Numbered from the stretch's first letter, positions 47,429 through 63,722 are shown. The stretch: DNA of 64,000 nt from Lota lota (GCA_026745465.1 JACYXH010000177.1:1219028-1283027); one strand, 5' to 3'. Program-made: numbers and translations. The notes: generated by a model from the letters alone, not told the origin.

Positions 47429-49373
47429 CAGAGAGACAGAGAGACAGAGAGAGCGAGAGCACCTGTAGCTTCTCTTTGTTTGAGCTGCGGATCATGGAGG
47501 CCACAACGTCAGGCAGCGTCTCCCTGGGCAGGCTGTCCAACAGACGCTTCAGCTTGGCTACCACTGGAACAGACATGTCCAGCATGTCTACCAACTACAC
47601 ACAAACACAGACAGCACACACAAACACACACACACACATACCTTTTAAACAAACAAGTAAAAAGCATTATCAGGAAAACGGAATGTCACCAAGCAAGTAA
47701 GAGTCCCAGAGGGCAAAATCTATAGCTATCCATGTGACACATCTCAGAAGTGGTCATGGAGATTGATGCGGTGTTGATTGATGTGAGGTGAGCGTATGCT
47801 TCTGCTTACCCCCTGTGTGATGATAGCCTATATATCAGAACCGCTATAGGCCACAGTCACACTGAAGCTACCTGCAGAGCTGCTTGGTAGAACTCCTGAG
47901 ATAGTGCCCCCAGCTCCCCGTCTCCCTCAGTCTCCTCCTGGCTGAAAGAGGGTGTGTACTGCTCTAGCTTGTCCAGCTGTTCCACCTAAAAGTAAACATG
48001 GAGACATTAGCCTCAGCTAACAACACAAGGTTCTTCCAGCATGTGCTGAAAACATACGAGGACTGCATATTGCGTAAACATTTACTACTTGTTGAATTCA
48101 CATTTCAGAAATAATGGATTTTTTTTAAATCAATGTCATGACGTTTCTAGTAAATTATGGGGGAAAATGGTATGGTTTCGATTAACCATTTATCACTATA
48201 AAACTATGTAAACTGATTAGGCTTGTAGATCAGTTTGAAGATGTTATTCAATAGCTGTTTTTGTTTCCAAATGCCAATATGCAGCTGGTAGATAAACACA
48301 CACACAAGAGCCTAGCAATGTAGGCATTTCACCTCAGCAAGAGGAAATGGTCGTTCCTTCAGCAGACCACAAACACGAAACCGGCATAATCCCGTGATGA
48401 GCAAGGTGTAGTGGGGTTTTGGCCAGTTGCTCCCCACCACTTGCACCGCTAGTCCTGCTGTGCCAATGCTGATAGGACAGTGAAAATGTTATGTTGAAAA
48501 TATAAACTGAACTCTTTATGAAAGCCTTCTAATTAAATTAGGGGCAACAGCAACACATGTTATGCAGATTAACAAACTCATAACGCTTGCTATAACATGA
48601 CATCGATTTGGAGAAACATGCGTTTTAAATGTGGTTATGGTACAATTTTGACAGACTGATAACTATACCACTGTAACTGAGGCAACAGAGACACTGGTTA
48701 AATCGATAACGTTGAGGTTAAAGTCCGTTTCACGGTCTGTTGGAGTTTATCCAGCATGGCGTTTCTAGAATGGATGGCAGGCTACTTCAAATTGTCGATG
48801 AAAGGTTACAATCATTATTCCATTATTATTTCCAAAACGGCCTGACTCATTTAATGTGGACATGTCATCAACTAACTTATCAGCTCGATGTAATCATAAC
48901 CAGAATAACACAAGTTGCAAAACACAGAGGGCAGAGCATAGAGCATTTCTGGAAGTTATGAAACATCTATAAACAGGTGTCCCTGAGTAAACACCTACTG
49001 GAGTAGAATCTATTTGGCTCCATGGATGTATTTTAATGACTCGGATGGCCAAAATCCAATCTAGAAAACTAGGTATGCACTATGCATCACAGCGATAACG
49101 CTGTTTATACGGTATACGTTGTGTTATAACAGGGTGGCCGTACCTATGCAAAGGGGAGAGATCGTCTGTGTCATGGTCAGGGTCTCTGGTGTTTGGGATC
49201 ACTCCGATGATGGTGCTTTTTAACGAAGTCCCCTTCAACAAGCGACTCTTAACAAGCTGCATGTTCCGAGGAGTGTTGACGCTAATCCGCACCGTGGAAC
49301 CGGGTAACAGCACCCCTTCATGGGTCAAGAGCAGAGGAAGACGTCTCGGAATCTGAATACCGTTATTAGGCAT
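35874..49373 (-). CDS. lonp2: Lon protease homolog 2, peroxisomal
   Basis: An ATP-dependent serine protease that degrades damaged matrix proteins and helps process imported enzymes inside peroxisomes. Seventeen exons on the minus strand, all GT-AG, join in frame to 840 residues (human 852). Parts: N-terminal Lon substrate domain from residue 1 ([20 protein letters not shown]), the AAA+ module with Walker [10 protein letters not shown] at about 379-387 and Walker [12 protein letters not shown] with Asp446/Glu447, and the protease domain with Ser728 in KDGPSAGVT and Lys771 in GGIKDK, 43 residues apart as in other Lon enzymes. The protein ends PRIPSKL, a PTS1 peroxisome import signal. Nothing suggests loss of function. 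Several splice sites sit directly on microsatellites. The start at 49373 gives [15 protein letters not shown], which aligns with the human start MSSVSPIQIPSRLPLL. Confidence 0.96.
36344..36534 (-). CDS. lonp2: lonp2 exon 16: catalytic serine
   Basis: 191 bp encoding [20 protein letters not shown], then [20 protein letters not shown]. Holds the nucleophile Ser728. Confidence 0.95.
36537..36562 (+). repeat. (AC)13 forming lonp2 exon 16 acceptor tract
   Basis: AC on the + strand, so pure TG in the lonp2 RNA, ending directly in the acceptor TAG. Confidence 0.95.
36643..36850 (-). CDS. lonp2: lonp2 exon 15: protease domain
   Basis: 208 bp encoding [40 protein letters not shown] and [20 protein letters not shown]. 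Ends in phase 1 before gtaagc. Confidence 0.95.
36851..38766 (-). other. lonp2 intron 14 (1.9 kb)
   Basis: No gene or repeat recognised. Confidence 0.6.
38767..38843 (-). CDS. lonp2: lonp2 exon 14
   Basis: 77 bp encoding [20 protein letters not shown] and PFEME, equivalent to human LPPEMPILIDFHALKDILGP. Phase 0 at its end. Confidence 0.92.
38844..39542 (-). other. lonp2 intron 13
   Basis: Nothing recognised besides the AC array at 39172-39198. Confidence 0.6.
39172..39198 (+). repeat. (AC)13 microsatellite
   Basis: Short AC array inside lonp2 intron 13. Confidence 0.93.
39543..39685 (-). CDS. lonp2: lonp2 exon 13: start of protease domain linker
   Basis: 143 bp encoding [20 protein letters not shown] and [20 protein letters not shown], as in human [20 protein letters not shown]. 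Confidence 0.95.
39689..39718 (+). repeat. (AC)n at lonp2 exon 13 acceptor
   Basis: About 30 bp of AC with one interruption. On the minus strand it forms the tract directly before the acceptor AG at 39687-39686. Confidence 0.95.
39770..39860 (-). repeat. fish 'AGACGCTTTTATCC' repeat fragment, inverted
   Basis: Contains cactgttaagtcgctttgga followed by caaaaacacttccttaaatga, the reverse complement of the repeat core also seen near 34660. Confidence 0.6.
40047..40077 (+). repeat. (GT)15 microsatellite beside lonp2 exon 12 donor
   Basis: 31 bp of GT on the + strand, so CA in the lonp2 pre-mRNA, 7 bp from the exon 12 boundary. Confidence 0.95.
40085..40211 (-). CDS. lonp2: lonp2 exon 12: AAA+ small domain
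   Basis: 127 bp encoding [20 protein letters not shown] and [14 protein letters not shown]. Its donor (gtccca) is weak and runs into an AC array. Confidence 0.92.
40212..43229 (-). other. lonp2 intron 11 (3 kb)
   Basis: No gene recognised. Begins (at the exon 12 side) with a run of 19 G on the + strand (40214-40232). A 149-codon minus-strand frame at 42790-42341 has no recognisable similarity and no start context, and I treat it as chance. Confidence 0.6.
40214..40232 (+). repeat. poly-G run (poly-C in lonp2 RNA)
   Basis: 19 consecutive G on the + strand. On the minus strand this is the pyrimidine tract of the exon 12 acceptor. Confidence 0.95.
43230..43380 (-). CDS. lonp2: lonp2 exon 11: AAA+ module
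   Basis: 151 bp encoding [20 protein letters not shown] and [20 protein letters not shown]. Contains the sensor-type ATAN motif. Ends in phase 1. Confidence 0.95.
43590..44115 (+). mobile_element. L1/Tx1-like LINE fragment (3' end of ORF2)
   Basis: The + strand encodes a C-terminal ORF2 segment with [20 protein letters not shown] and [20 protein letters not shown], preceded by a Cys/Trp-rich CCWRE piece and [13 protein letters not shown]. This is the layout of L1-clade ORF2 ends. It is short, frameshifted once in the zinc-knuckle area, and inserted antisense in lonp2 intron 10. The clade is inferred from pattern only. Confidence 0.7.
44199..44340 (-). CDS. lonp2: lonp2 exon 10: Walker B
   Basis: 142 bp encoding [20 protein letters not shown] and [20 protein letters not shown]. 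Holds the Walker B Asp446/Glu447. Confidence 0.96.
44341..45142 (-). other. lonp2 intron 9
   Basis: 802 bp, AT-rich, no gene or clear repeat. Confidence 0.65.
45143..45282 (-). CDS. lonp2: lonp2 exon 9: Walker A
   Basis: 140 bp encoding [20 protein letters not shown] (ATP-binding Lys385), then [20 protein letters not shown]. Ends in phase 2. Confidence 0.96.
45469..45587 (-). CDS. lonp2: lonp2 exon 8
   Basis: 119 bp encoding [20 protein letters not shown] and [18 protein letters not shown], just before the AAA+ core. Confidence 0.94.
45843..45937 (-). CDS. lonp2: lonp2 exon 7
   Basis: 95 bp encoding [20 protein letters not shown] and [11 protein letters not shown], strongly conserved. Confidence 0.95.
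46146..46309 (-). CDS. lonp2: lonp2 exon 6: acidic linker
   Basis: 164 bp. Encodes [20 protein letters not shown], an acidic stretch [10 protein letters not shown], then [15 protein letters not shown] as in human. Ends in phase 2. Confidence 0.93.
46310..46875 (-). other. lonp2 intron 5
   Basis: 566 bp, no gene or repeat recognised. Confidence 0.7.
46876..46998 (-). CDS. lonp2: lonp2 exon 5: linker helix region
   Basis: 41 codons, [20 protein letters not shown] and [20 protein letters not shown]. Confidence 0.94.
47316..47460 (+). repeat. (GA)n/(GACAGA)n microsatellite in lonp2 intron 4
   Basis: About 145 bp of GA with GACA interruptions on the + strand, so CT-rich in the lonp2 RNA, starting within about 10 bp of the exon 4 donor. 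Confidence 0.95.
47463..47594 (-). CDS. lonp2: lonp2 exon 4: Lon N-terminal domain
   Basis: 44 codons, [20 protein letters not shown] and RSSNKEKLQ. It has a TG-rich tract as its acceptor tract and a CT array right after its donor. Confidence 0.94.
47872..47985 (-). CDS. lonp2: lonp2 exon 3: Lon N-terminal domain
   Basis: 38 codons, [20 protein letters not shown] through [14 protein letters not shown]. Less conserved than its neighbours, in line with the human protein. Confidence 0.9.
47986..48332 (-). other. lonp2 intron 2
   Basis: 347 bp with no recognisable feature apart from normal splice borders. Confidence 0.7.
48333..48468 (-). CDS. lonp2: lonp2 exon 2: Lon N-terminal domain
   Basis: 136 bp encoding [20 protein letters not shown] and [12 protein letters not shown], close to human. 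It ends in phase 0 at a gtgaaa donor. Confidence 0.93.
49144..49373 (-). CDS. lonp2: lonp2 exon 1: start, Lon N-terminal domain
   Basis: 230 bp from the ATG. Encodes [20 protein letters not shown] through DDLSPLHR. Donor AG|gtacgg, phase 2. Confidence 0.94.
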
Positions 49374-50427
49374 TATTCGACTTCATACGAACAGTTTGAG
49401 AGAAATATTTGAAGCGTAGGACTACCAGCGTTGCCAAACATATGTTTGACGTAGCAGTCGCAACAATAAACTACGGTGTCTATCGAAGGACATACTTGTT
49501 AAACGTAGTCAGGGCAAAATGGCATGTTTTTTTTTTTTTTACTATATCTGTTTAGATAGAAACTATGTCTTCCATGTCAAAAATAGAGAATCTACATTTT
49601 CTCAAATAATGTTACATTGTAGACTATTAAATTAAGTAGGCTATATCTCTAATGTTAGTATAATTAGGTAAACTACAAATATTTGCAATTTATTTGCAGA
49701 AATAACCTAGCACAAAGGCGATATTTTCTAAAACACAAAAAAAGTTAAGCTAAACAAAAAAGAAACTCGACACATGTTGATTTGGTCATTTATATAAAAG
49801 CTTTTCACCAGGCCTTACACATTAAAAAATATAAATACATTCAACATCTTGGCATGAAAAATATAAAATCTATATTTGGCCAAGGTTAGACTGTACATGC
49901 TGCACCAACCGTCTCTCCATATGAACCAATGCATCATGTTAAAGCTTGATAGCACAGCCTTACTCCTGACAGCAATTCTAGTAGACAATTATATGTTGTA
50001 TTGGCATCGTTGGTGAGTATTAATAAAGAAGATTGAATGGAGTAAGAATATGCATATTTATGTATTTATTTTCAGTATCATTGTCCCTGTAGTGACAGTG
50101 ATCGTTTTTGACTAAATTGAAATTCTTGCAATATTGCAAAACATGGTGTTTCCATTATGCAATTGTGTTCCTAATTCCTAACAGAGAAAAAAATTGATAC
50201 AAGCCACAATAGGGTGGTCATACATGGCTTGGAACGGAAGGCCTGTATGCAAAAAATAAATAAATAAAATACAATATACATCTCAAAGAGATGATGAAGT
50301 GTTAATTTAAAACACAAACTCAAAATTTCAAAACAAACACAGCAAGTGGGCTGATAAATAACAGAAGGCAGTGAGAAGGTTTTTGATTATATTAAACTAA
50401 AACCCCCAAAATGGCATATGCCCAGCC
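49374..50427. other. lonp2 upstream region
   Basis: Should hold the lonp2 promoter and 5' UTR just right of 49373. No TATA box or CpG island stands out. The rest is AT-rich and without a recognised feature. Confidence 0.5.
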
Positions 50428-51808
50428 TAAACCTCTGTGGTTATGAAGTCCTTTGAGCGCCTTGTGCTTTCTCACCTCAAAGACATCACCGTCCCGCTCC
50501 TGGACCCCCTACAGTTTGCCTACAGAGCCAATAGGTCTGTAGACGATGCAGTCAACCTGGCCCTCCATTACATCCTCCGGCACCTGGACTCCGCAGGAAC
50601 CTATGCCAGGATCCTGTTTGTGGACTTCAGCTCTGCCTTCAACACCATCATCCCGGCTCTGCTTCAGGAGAAACTCTCCCAGCTTGGTGTGCCTGACTCC
50701 ACCTGTAGGTGGATCACTGACTTCCTGTCTGACAGGAAGCAGTATGTGAAGCTGGGGAAACACGTCTCCAACTCACAGACCATCAGCACCGAATCCCCTC
50801 AGGGCTGTGTTCTTTCTCCTCTGCTCTTCTCCCTGTATACCAACAGCTGCACCTCCAGTCACCAGTCTGTCAAGCTTCTGAAGTTCGCGGACGACACCTC
50901 CCTCATCGGACTCATCTCTGATGGAGACGAGTCCGCCTACAGGTCGGAGGCTGACCACCTGGTGAAGTGGTGCAAGCAAAACAACCTAGAGCTCAACGCT
51001 CTAAAGACAGTGGAGATGGTTGTGGACTTCAGGAAGAGCCCAGCCCCACCTGCCCCCATCACCCTCTCTGGCTCCACAATCAACATTGTGGAGTCTTTCC
51101 GCTTCCTGGGAACTATCATCTCCCAGGACCTCAAGTGGGAGCTGAGCATCAGCTCCCTCGTCAAGAAAGCACAACAGAGGATGTACTTCCTGCGGCAGCT
51201 GAAGAAATTCAACCTGCCAAAGACAATAATGGTGCACTTCTACACAGCCATCATTGAGTCCATCATCACATCCTCCATCACCACCTGGTACGCTGCTAGC
51301 ACAGCCAAGGACAAGGGCAGACTGCAGCGTGTCATTCGCTCAGCTGAGAAGGTGATTGGCTGCAATCTGCCGCCGCTCCAGGACCTTTACGCCACCAGGA
51401 CTCTGAAGCGTGCAGGAAAGATTGTGGCTGACCCCTCCCACCCCGGCAACAATCTCTTTGAGCCACTCCCCTCTGGCAGGAGGCTGAGGTCCATCAGGAC
51501 CAAAACCTCTCGTCACAAGGACAGTTTTTTCCCCTCCGCCACTAGCCTTATTAACAAGGCCCGGAAACCACCCTGACTCTCTCCACACCCCACCCCTGGC
51601 TCTACATGCCACTGTACTTAATCTGCTCTTGTAAATCTAAATTGTGTGTATATATTTATACATATATTTATACTTATTTTGTTTGTTCTGTTTAACCTGC
51701 AATAGAGAACGTGACGTGCACCTACATCACCAAGACAAATTCCTTGTATGTTTAAAAAACGTACTTGGCAATAAAGCTTTTCTGATTCTGATTCTGATTC
51801 TGATTCTA
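50428..51808 (+). mobile_element. L2-clade LINE, 5'-truncated, intact 3' end
   Basis: About 1.4 kb. It begins mid-ORF (TSVVMKSFERL), carries one long open reverse-transcriptase frame, then a short 3' UTR ending 'caataaagcttttctgattc' and a TGATTC array (about 51780-51807), the usual 3' end of fish L2/Maui elements. Length and open frame suggest a recent insertion, truncated at the 5' side by incomplete reverse transcription. Confidence 0.88.
50437..51576 (+). CDS. LINE reverse transcriptase (C-terminal part of pol)
   Basis: 379 codons, open. It contains reverse-transcriptase motifs in order: motif A FVDFSSAFNTI, motif B SPQGCVLSPLLFSLY, and motif C with the catalytic FADD (LKFADDTSL). A LINE-typical C-terminal region with SITTWYAASTAKDKGRLQRV and SFFPSATSLINKARKPP follows. 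The endonuclease and the N-terminal part of the RT are absent, so this copy cannot make a complete enzyme. Identity as an L2-type LINE is firm from motifs and tail; the exact family is not. Confidence 0.9.
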   Translation: MVMKSFERLVLSHLKDITVPLLDPLQFAYRANRSVDDAVNLALHYILRHLDSAGTYARILFVDFSSAFNTIIPALLQEKLSQLGVPDSTCRWITDFLSDRKQYVKLGKHVSNSQTISTESPQGCVLSPLLFSLYTNSCTSSHQSVKLLKFADDTSLIGLISDGDESAYRSEADHLVKWCKQNNLELNALKTVEMVVDFRKSPAPPAPITLSGSTINIVESFRFLGTIISQDLKWELSISSLVKKAQQRMYFLRQLKKFNLPKTIMVHFYTAIIESIITSSITTWYAASTAKDKGRLQRVIRSAEKVIGCNLPPLQDLYATRTLKRAGKIVADPSHPGNNLFEPLPSGRRLRSIRTKTSRHKDSFFPSATSLINKARKPP

Positions 51809-53678
51809 GTAGACAAAACGTAATACATGTATAGGATACCTCATGTGTAATCAACAAGCTGAAGACGTTTCAATAGCTGCTGAATTTAGTAAGCTACATA
51901 GTCGTTCCTCCAGATACAGGTCAGCGAGGACTTCTTAATCGCATTCCCTGTTCCTTCCAGCCCAATCATATGTTCCACAGTGTATGGTCATGTGTTCATG
52001 CAAGCGGTTCCCCATCCACCTCTCTGATCATGCCCATATGATTGCTGAATAAACTAAACTGGTCAGCACCATTGAAGCGGTAGCCAATCTTTCTTCTGTT
52101 CTCCAGCTTTAAATGTATTTTAAATATAAAGGAAAGACTAGAGCTTACAATATCAAGGGAAATCCTCCACCTAGACCGTGCATGTAACAAAGACATTTAT
52201 TACCCTCTATTCCTTATCTGTTTGGGCTGACGGAAACAGTTATGTATTCCCTTTAAATAGCATGGTATCTTGTTATTAACTGTTGAGAGCTAATGGACAT
52301 AATGGCAAATGCGGCTGATAAATTCATTGTAAGCATTGGTAAAAAGATAAAAACAAAAATGTGCATTTATGTAACAAAGATGTTCTGACATATAATTACT
52401 GTAGGTTCCCTCAAATTGAAAAATAAGCACTCTTGGGTCCATATTGGCTGACCTTTAGTTTAATAACTTCAATACCACTATAATTAAAAATGTGTATGAG
52501 TACAGTTCAGCCTAATTGGCATGCTGACCAGTGCAGAAAATACTGAGGTGACAGTGTTGGTAGAATTCTTAAACTAAACTAGGATGTTTACCTTTCAAAT
52601 GGAATGTGAGTCACTTAAAATGCACTTAAAAGTACAAACAATATATTATGAATGTATTATTAGAAAACTATAATCCAGTATATAAAACCAAATTACTTAA
52701 CATAACAAATAACAGGATTGATTAAAATAAGTGTCTAAGTGTATTGATTATTTATAATAACAATACCTGATCCAAGCATGATTTCCAGTCAGGTGGGACC
52801 AGAAAATGATCACTATTTACACTTTTGGTCAGTTTTGTTTATTATAAAAGTGAGGGACAATTATTCACAAGGCCATTTAATAATTCTATGTTGAAACATA
52901 AAATAGAATTAAGATATTGTAGATATTGTTATATTGTCTAACCCTTTTTTTATGGTTATTTTAAAGCACATAATACTACAAAAAAGCTAACTGATAGGGC
53001 CCAAGTCATTAGCCTTGGTGAGCCAGTTTTTATTTAATCTTCCCATCAAAATGATGGTTTTAGTGGCTACTGTTATGTTTGGAACAAACACAGTTTTAAA
53101 TAAAGTAAATAAATAAAGTAAAATAAATACAATTATTTATTTATTTTCTCTTTGTGCACGACAGAAACAGAAGCAGGATGACTTGGTGAACTTCCATGTC
53201 TTGTTAGCATGATCTGCATCATATCACTACTTTTACGCATGACATGAACCCTTTGGTTTTGATTGCCATCCCTATGTGGCTCATTTGGCAAAAGTGTATG
53301 CTATTATAAGTGTTGGTATACAATGTAGTTCTAGGTTTCCAGAAATGCATAATATCCACATTCATCTTTGGTAACATTTGGATTTCAGTCAAATACCTCA
53401 AACCAGTCAAATATACAAATATACAAAACAAAACACAAATCAAATACAATGTTGATGGGATGTTCTGCTGTCCAAGTCAGGATTCAGTCTAGCAGTGCAT
53501 TGAAAAGTAAAGCATTTTCTTTCTTCATCAAATTATTTATGGCAAATGATCTTGGTCAATTACTCAATCATATATGGTGGTTGTCACAATTACAAACCAA
53601 TTTTACATTGTCAATGGTCCCATCAACTCACAAGTGGATCAAGAATAAGCAGTAAAAGAAAGCGGATGAGTATATTTT

Positions 53679-54039
53679 AAGGTGTAGTGTGTAGGATTTA
53701 GTGGCATCTAGCGGCGAGGTTGCAGATTGTAACCAACTGACTTGTAAAACTGACGTCTGTAAAACTATAGTCATAGCTTACAAGTAAAATAGCGATTATG
53801 ATTAAAGATTCAAACATGTCCTCTCTAAAGCCGTTTGTATGTTTTGGACTACTGTAGAAACATGACGGTGCAACACAGCATACTCCATGTAGCTATAAAA
53901 GGCTCATTCTAACAAAAACATAACAATTCTTATTTTCATGGGAATATACATTAATTAAAACATATTTATGAAAATTATATTCCTTTCTGTCAAGTTTGCT
54001 CCACTAGATGCCACTCAATTCTACACACTGCAGCTTTAA
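53679..54039. mobile_element. short inverted-repeat DNA transposon (MITE)
   Basis: The ends mirror each other over about 40 bp. The left end has 'gtagtgtgtaggatttagtg' then 'gcatctag', and the right end, read in reverse, has 'gcagtgtgtagaattgagtg' then 'gcatctag'. No coding content, about 360 bp. This is a common type of repeat in fish genomes; the superfamily was not determined. Confidence 0.75.
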
Positions 54040-55111
54040 GAGAGGATTATAAAATTGCCAATGTAAGCATTTATTTCCCTGACAAATATTTATTGTTCTT
54101 GCCAAAATGCATCTATCATAAGGTGGAAACATGACGACAAATACATAGAGTTTTATATAACTTTATACATTTGTCTATTGCTTGACATGATAACAGTCAG
54201 CCACTGTATCACAGCCTATATTTATCCTATTAGGACAATATCAAATTCCTTGATTCCTCTATATCAAGAAGATTTGTCCAAATAAGTTATTGGCAACAGA
54301 AATTGGACTAAAACAAATAGTAGTTGGCCGAAACAAATCCAATAACAATCCTTAGTTTTACCATAATTTGATGACTGGGTTGAATTTCACCCGCTTTACC
54401 GGATGTTGCTTTGGCAAATCAAGGCATGAGGCAATGTGGTGAAAAGTTTAATTAAAAAATATCCATACATTTGACCTTCTGACGGCATACCAGTCTAACT
54501 ATATTTTTCAGAGGTGAAATTGTCATGTTACAGGTATTTGCTTTTGTTGCGTAGGGCTAGCTGTCTTTCTAAAGGAGACACACAAAAAAATGTCTGAATG
54601 GAATTGAAAATAACTGTCATGTCTAATTTATCTTGATGAGTCATGGCGATGGATTGTTACATCAAAGCATATTGACCATATAAAAATAAGAAAATCTCAG
54701 AGAAGAATTTGGGTCAGAGGAAGTCAGCTAAGTAGGATGATTCCTTGTTGTGGTGATCATGAAATGAATGGTCTAGTCTTCATTGGTGAATCCTTTGGGT
54801 CTAATTTGGAGCACTGATGGTAGTTGCTATATATTATCTTGGAAGGGGTTTTGACAATCCAACAGACCATGACAAAATTTGAATCACCACCAATTGCTTT
54901 CAACCATAACTTCTCTGAAGTAAGATAAGGTAACGTATGCAAACCAATCTACACAGCTATCATGCTATTACTCCGAACATAAGGAAAACAATGTGGACGT
55001 ACAATAACATACAGCTGAGATACTGACTGTGTAAGCACAACCATCTTCAAAAAACCTGAAACCCCTGCATCATGGCTCTAATCTTTCCTACTATCGACAA
55101 ACAAACATCTT

Positions 55112-55285
55112 CGGGGGCGCCCCAGTGTCTCACCGGGTAGAGCGTGTACCATAAAGGTTCAGTCCTTACGGCAGCAACCCGGGTTCGATTCCTGCCCGTG
55201 GTCATTTGCTGCATGTCCTCCCCTCTCTCTTTCCCATTCCTTCCTGTCGAACTCTCACTGTATATGTCATGGATAAAATATAAAA
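55112..55285 (+). mobile_element. tRNA-derived SINE
   Basis: The head looks tRNA-like: an A-box-like caccgggtagagcg (55131-55144) and a B box ggttcgattcc (55182-55192). A body with 'ttgctgcatgtcctcccc' follows, then an A-rich tail. It is flanked by the 9-bp target duplication aaacatctt (55103-55111 and 55286-55294). Confidence 0.85.
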
Positions 55286-55600
55286 AAACATCTTTGGCTG
55301 TTAATAATAGTGGATTCTATAGAAGTTGTACTCCTGAACAGAATTTCCAGGCTTCTAGCAGAATTGTGCACTCCCTACCCATAAACCGTTGTTGTGTCCA
55401 ATCCAGGATTTGTCTCGTGTGACCTAGTCCTTTCCTTTCAAATGTGCAGCTTTGGGAAAGTATTCACATAAGCAACCTTCTGAAATAACATACGTAACTT
55501 TGGCTGTAGGGTAGAATGTCCATAAACATCTTCTTTCATTTTGAGATCTTGCTTCATCCCCAATTGGTCCATTGGTAGGAAGAGCTTCAACCCATTGGTC

Positions 55601-61608
<6,008 letters not shown>

Positions 61609-62161
61609 CTAACAGTAATAGGCCTATATGGGGCGACACAGAGAGGGACATTCATTACTCCATTAGCCACATTGTTAATGGAGCGTTACCAAAAACATGA
61701 TCCCAAAAACATTACAAAAACCACAATGTGAAGATGCACACATGCACGCACTCAGGCACGCGCACACACACAAACACAGGATTGACAGAGACAATTCATT
61801 TCTCACAATATTGGAGCCATCAAGGTAACATGCATGGTATAGCTTTCTGGATTTCCCATTTTTCTACATGAATTAGCAATTACAGGAAATGTATATGCAA
61901 AGATATTGCGTATCGTTCCCTTTTCTCTGCCAAAGAAATACAGGAAAGGTTTATGAAAGAAACCACTGGGATTCAGACTTTGTTGTGTAACTGTGATCCA
62001 TGTTGGCTCTTTACAGCTCGCTAAAGAGGTTTCCATTTCCTTCAGTAACAGGAAGCCAAATGTAAAGGATGTAATGGACTGTAAATAAAGGCCAAGTAAA
62101 GCACATGCCTATACATGCATCATCTGTCAAATCATGACCCTCAGCAGCCCCCCCTCCCCCT

Positions 62162-62163
<2 letters not shown>

Positions 62164-62242
<79 letters not shown>

Positions 62243-62247
62243 ACAAA
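62164..62247 (+). repeat. (AC)n microsatellite
   Basis: About 75 bp of AC, then interrupted copies. Confidence 0.95.
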
Positions 62248-62559
62248 CACAATTAGCTTATGCATTACATTTGATTTTATATTTGATTTTCAGGTAAACC
62301 AAACAAAGGATTATTGTTGGATGCAAACTTATGATGTGTGTCGCAGTGTTGCCGTCAAAAGTACACAATCTTCTAGACCATTCACATGTTTTGGTAAGAT
62401 TTTCTATCCCTGAAAAAAAGACACTGTATCTCAAACAAGTTGAAACCAGACCCCCGTCAACCAGTTGCAAACAGAAGCCAAAGTCTCCACTAATCCCTCA
62501 CTCCAGGGGAGAAACATAGATGTCGCTACTTGTGCTCCGTCATTCAAGGTCAGCCATTA

Positions 62560-62730
62560 CGTTCATTCCTTTAAGCAGACACTTTTCGCATACAAATCAA
62601 CAGCAGCTTTACAGTGAGTGGTTGGAGTTCGTCATAATGCTCAAGAGCATATGCAGGCTGAGGAATGTTGGAAAATAATCTTTGGATCTTTGGCCGTGGG
62701 AATCAAACCCTTTAGTCATGACCTTGATTG
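62560..62730 (+). repeat. fish 'AGACGCTTTTATCC' repeat, diverged copy
   Basis: Begins 'cctttaagcagacacttttc', continues 'cagctttacagtgagt', and ends with 'gggaatcaaaccctttagtc', the order seen in longer copies of this teleost repeat. Confidence 0.6.
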
Positions 62731-63722
62731 ATCATGGTTTAGTGAGCTAACTACACTTAGCAAAAGCTGGAGCTTTGCCAATTCCTTCTATAAAGTTTTT
62801 TAAAGCTTGTTGGGGAGGATGCTTGTTAACAGCAGGCTACACATTAATCACCTCTCAAAACGTTTGCTTTAATGTGGCACTTACGCATCGTTACGTCAAT
62901 GAACACCCATTTTCCCATTGTTTAATGAGGTTTTGGATTTCCGCAGAGGATTAGAATGGGAAGCTTAGGACTTAAGTTGAATCTTTAACCACTATTGAAT
63001 CATTGTGTGTTGAAAATGTTTTGTGGTTTGGTTCAGTCATTTGGGACATTATGTCTCATAGTTGAACCATTAACATCATTGTTCTGGGATTTGCATCCTC
63101 AATTGGTCCCCAATTAGGAGAAATTACATAAATGATCCAACTTTTCCGCAAATCTGTTGTGGAAACAGTTTATGTTGTACACTGCGATTATTTCACAACA
63201 CACGCATGAAGCAGAACTCTTACAAAATAGTAGTGTGACAGTCCCCTTTAGACAAACTCACCGGTTTCTTACCAATTTGACTGTATTGCTGTAGTGTCCG
63301 TTTTTTTTTAAATATTTATATTGGAAATAACTGCCTTGAGACTGAGTTTGAGGTATGAGATGAAAAAAGAGATTGCATGTGCAATCATTGAATAAAGAAA
63401 AGGACAGCCATTATTTTCCTAAACTTTCCAGGGTCCACATCGATCAAAGGTCCCATTGTTTTTAGTTAAAATAACTTATAAACTGCTACTAAAATTGATA
63501 TGTGTATCTTTTTATATGGGGACCTTTTACATAGTTCCCCATCCCAACAGGGGGATGGATTTTGCCCTCTCTTTAAGTCCATTGTACTCTAGTATACTAC
63601 CTTATATTGTTCTTGCTGCTGATGCCATAGTACATACAAATTGCATGTCTACTTATTCACATTCATCCATACACTTATATAAATGTATAGGTGCAGTTGC
63701 TCATCAAAGGTGCAACAGTCCA

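Larger units (their letters stand above)
51809..55600. other. lonp2-il34 spacer and il34 3' UTR
   Basis: AT-rich, no gene recognised. Contains an inverted-repeat element (53679-54039) and a SINE (55112-55285). The il34 3' UTR must lie at the right end on the minus strand. Confidence 0.55.

Noticed and set aside
55112-55285. A tRNA gene
   Set aside because: A and B boxes are present, but the body has no full cloverleaf and ends in an A-rich tail with target duplication, so it is a SINE.
62011-62265. Signal-peptide exon of il34 (a frame starting with MHKLIVFVCE)
   Set aside because: The hydrophobic look comes from the adjoining AC array, and no donor with the needed phase follows.
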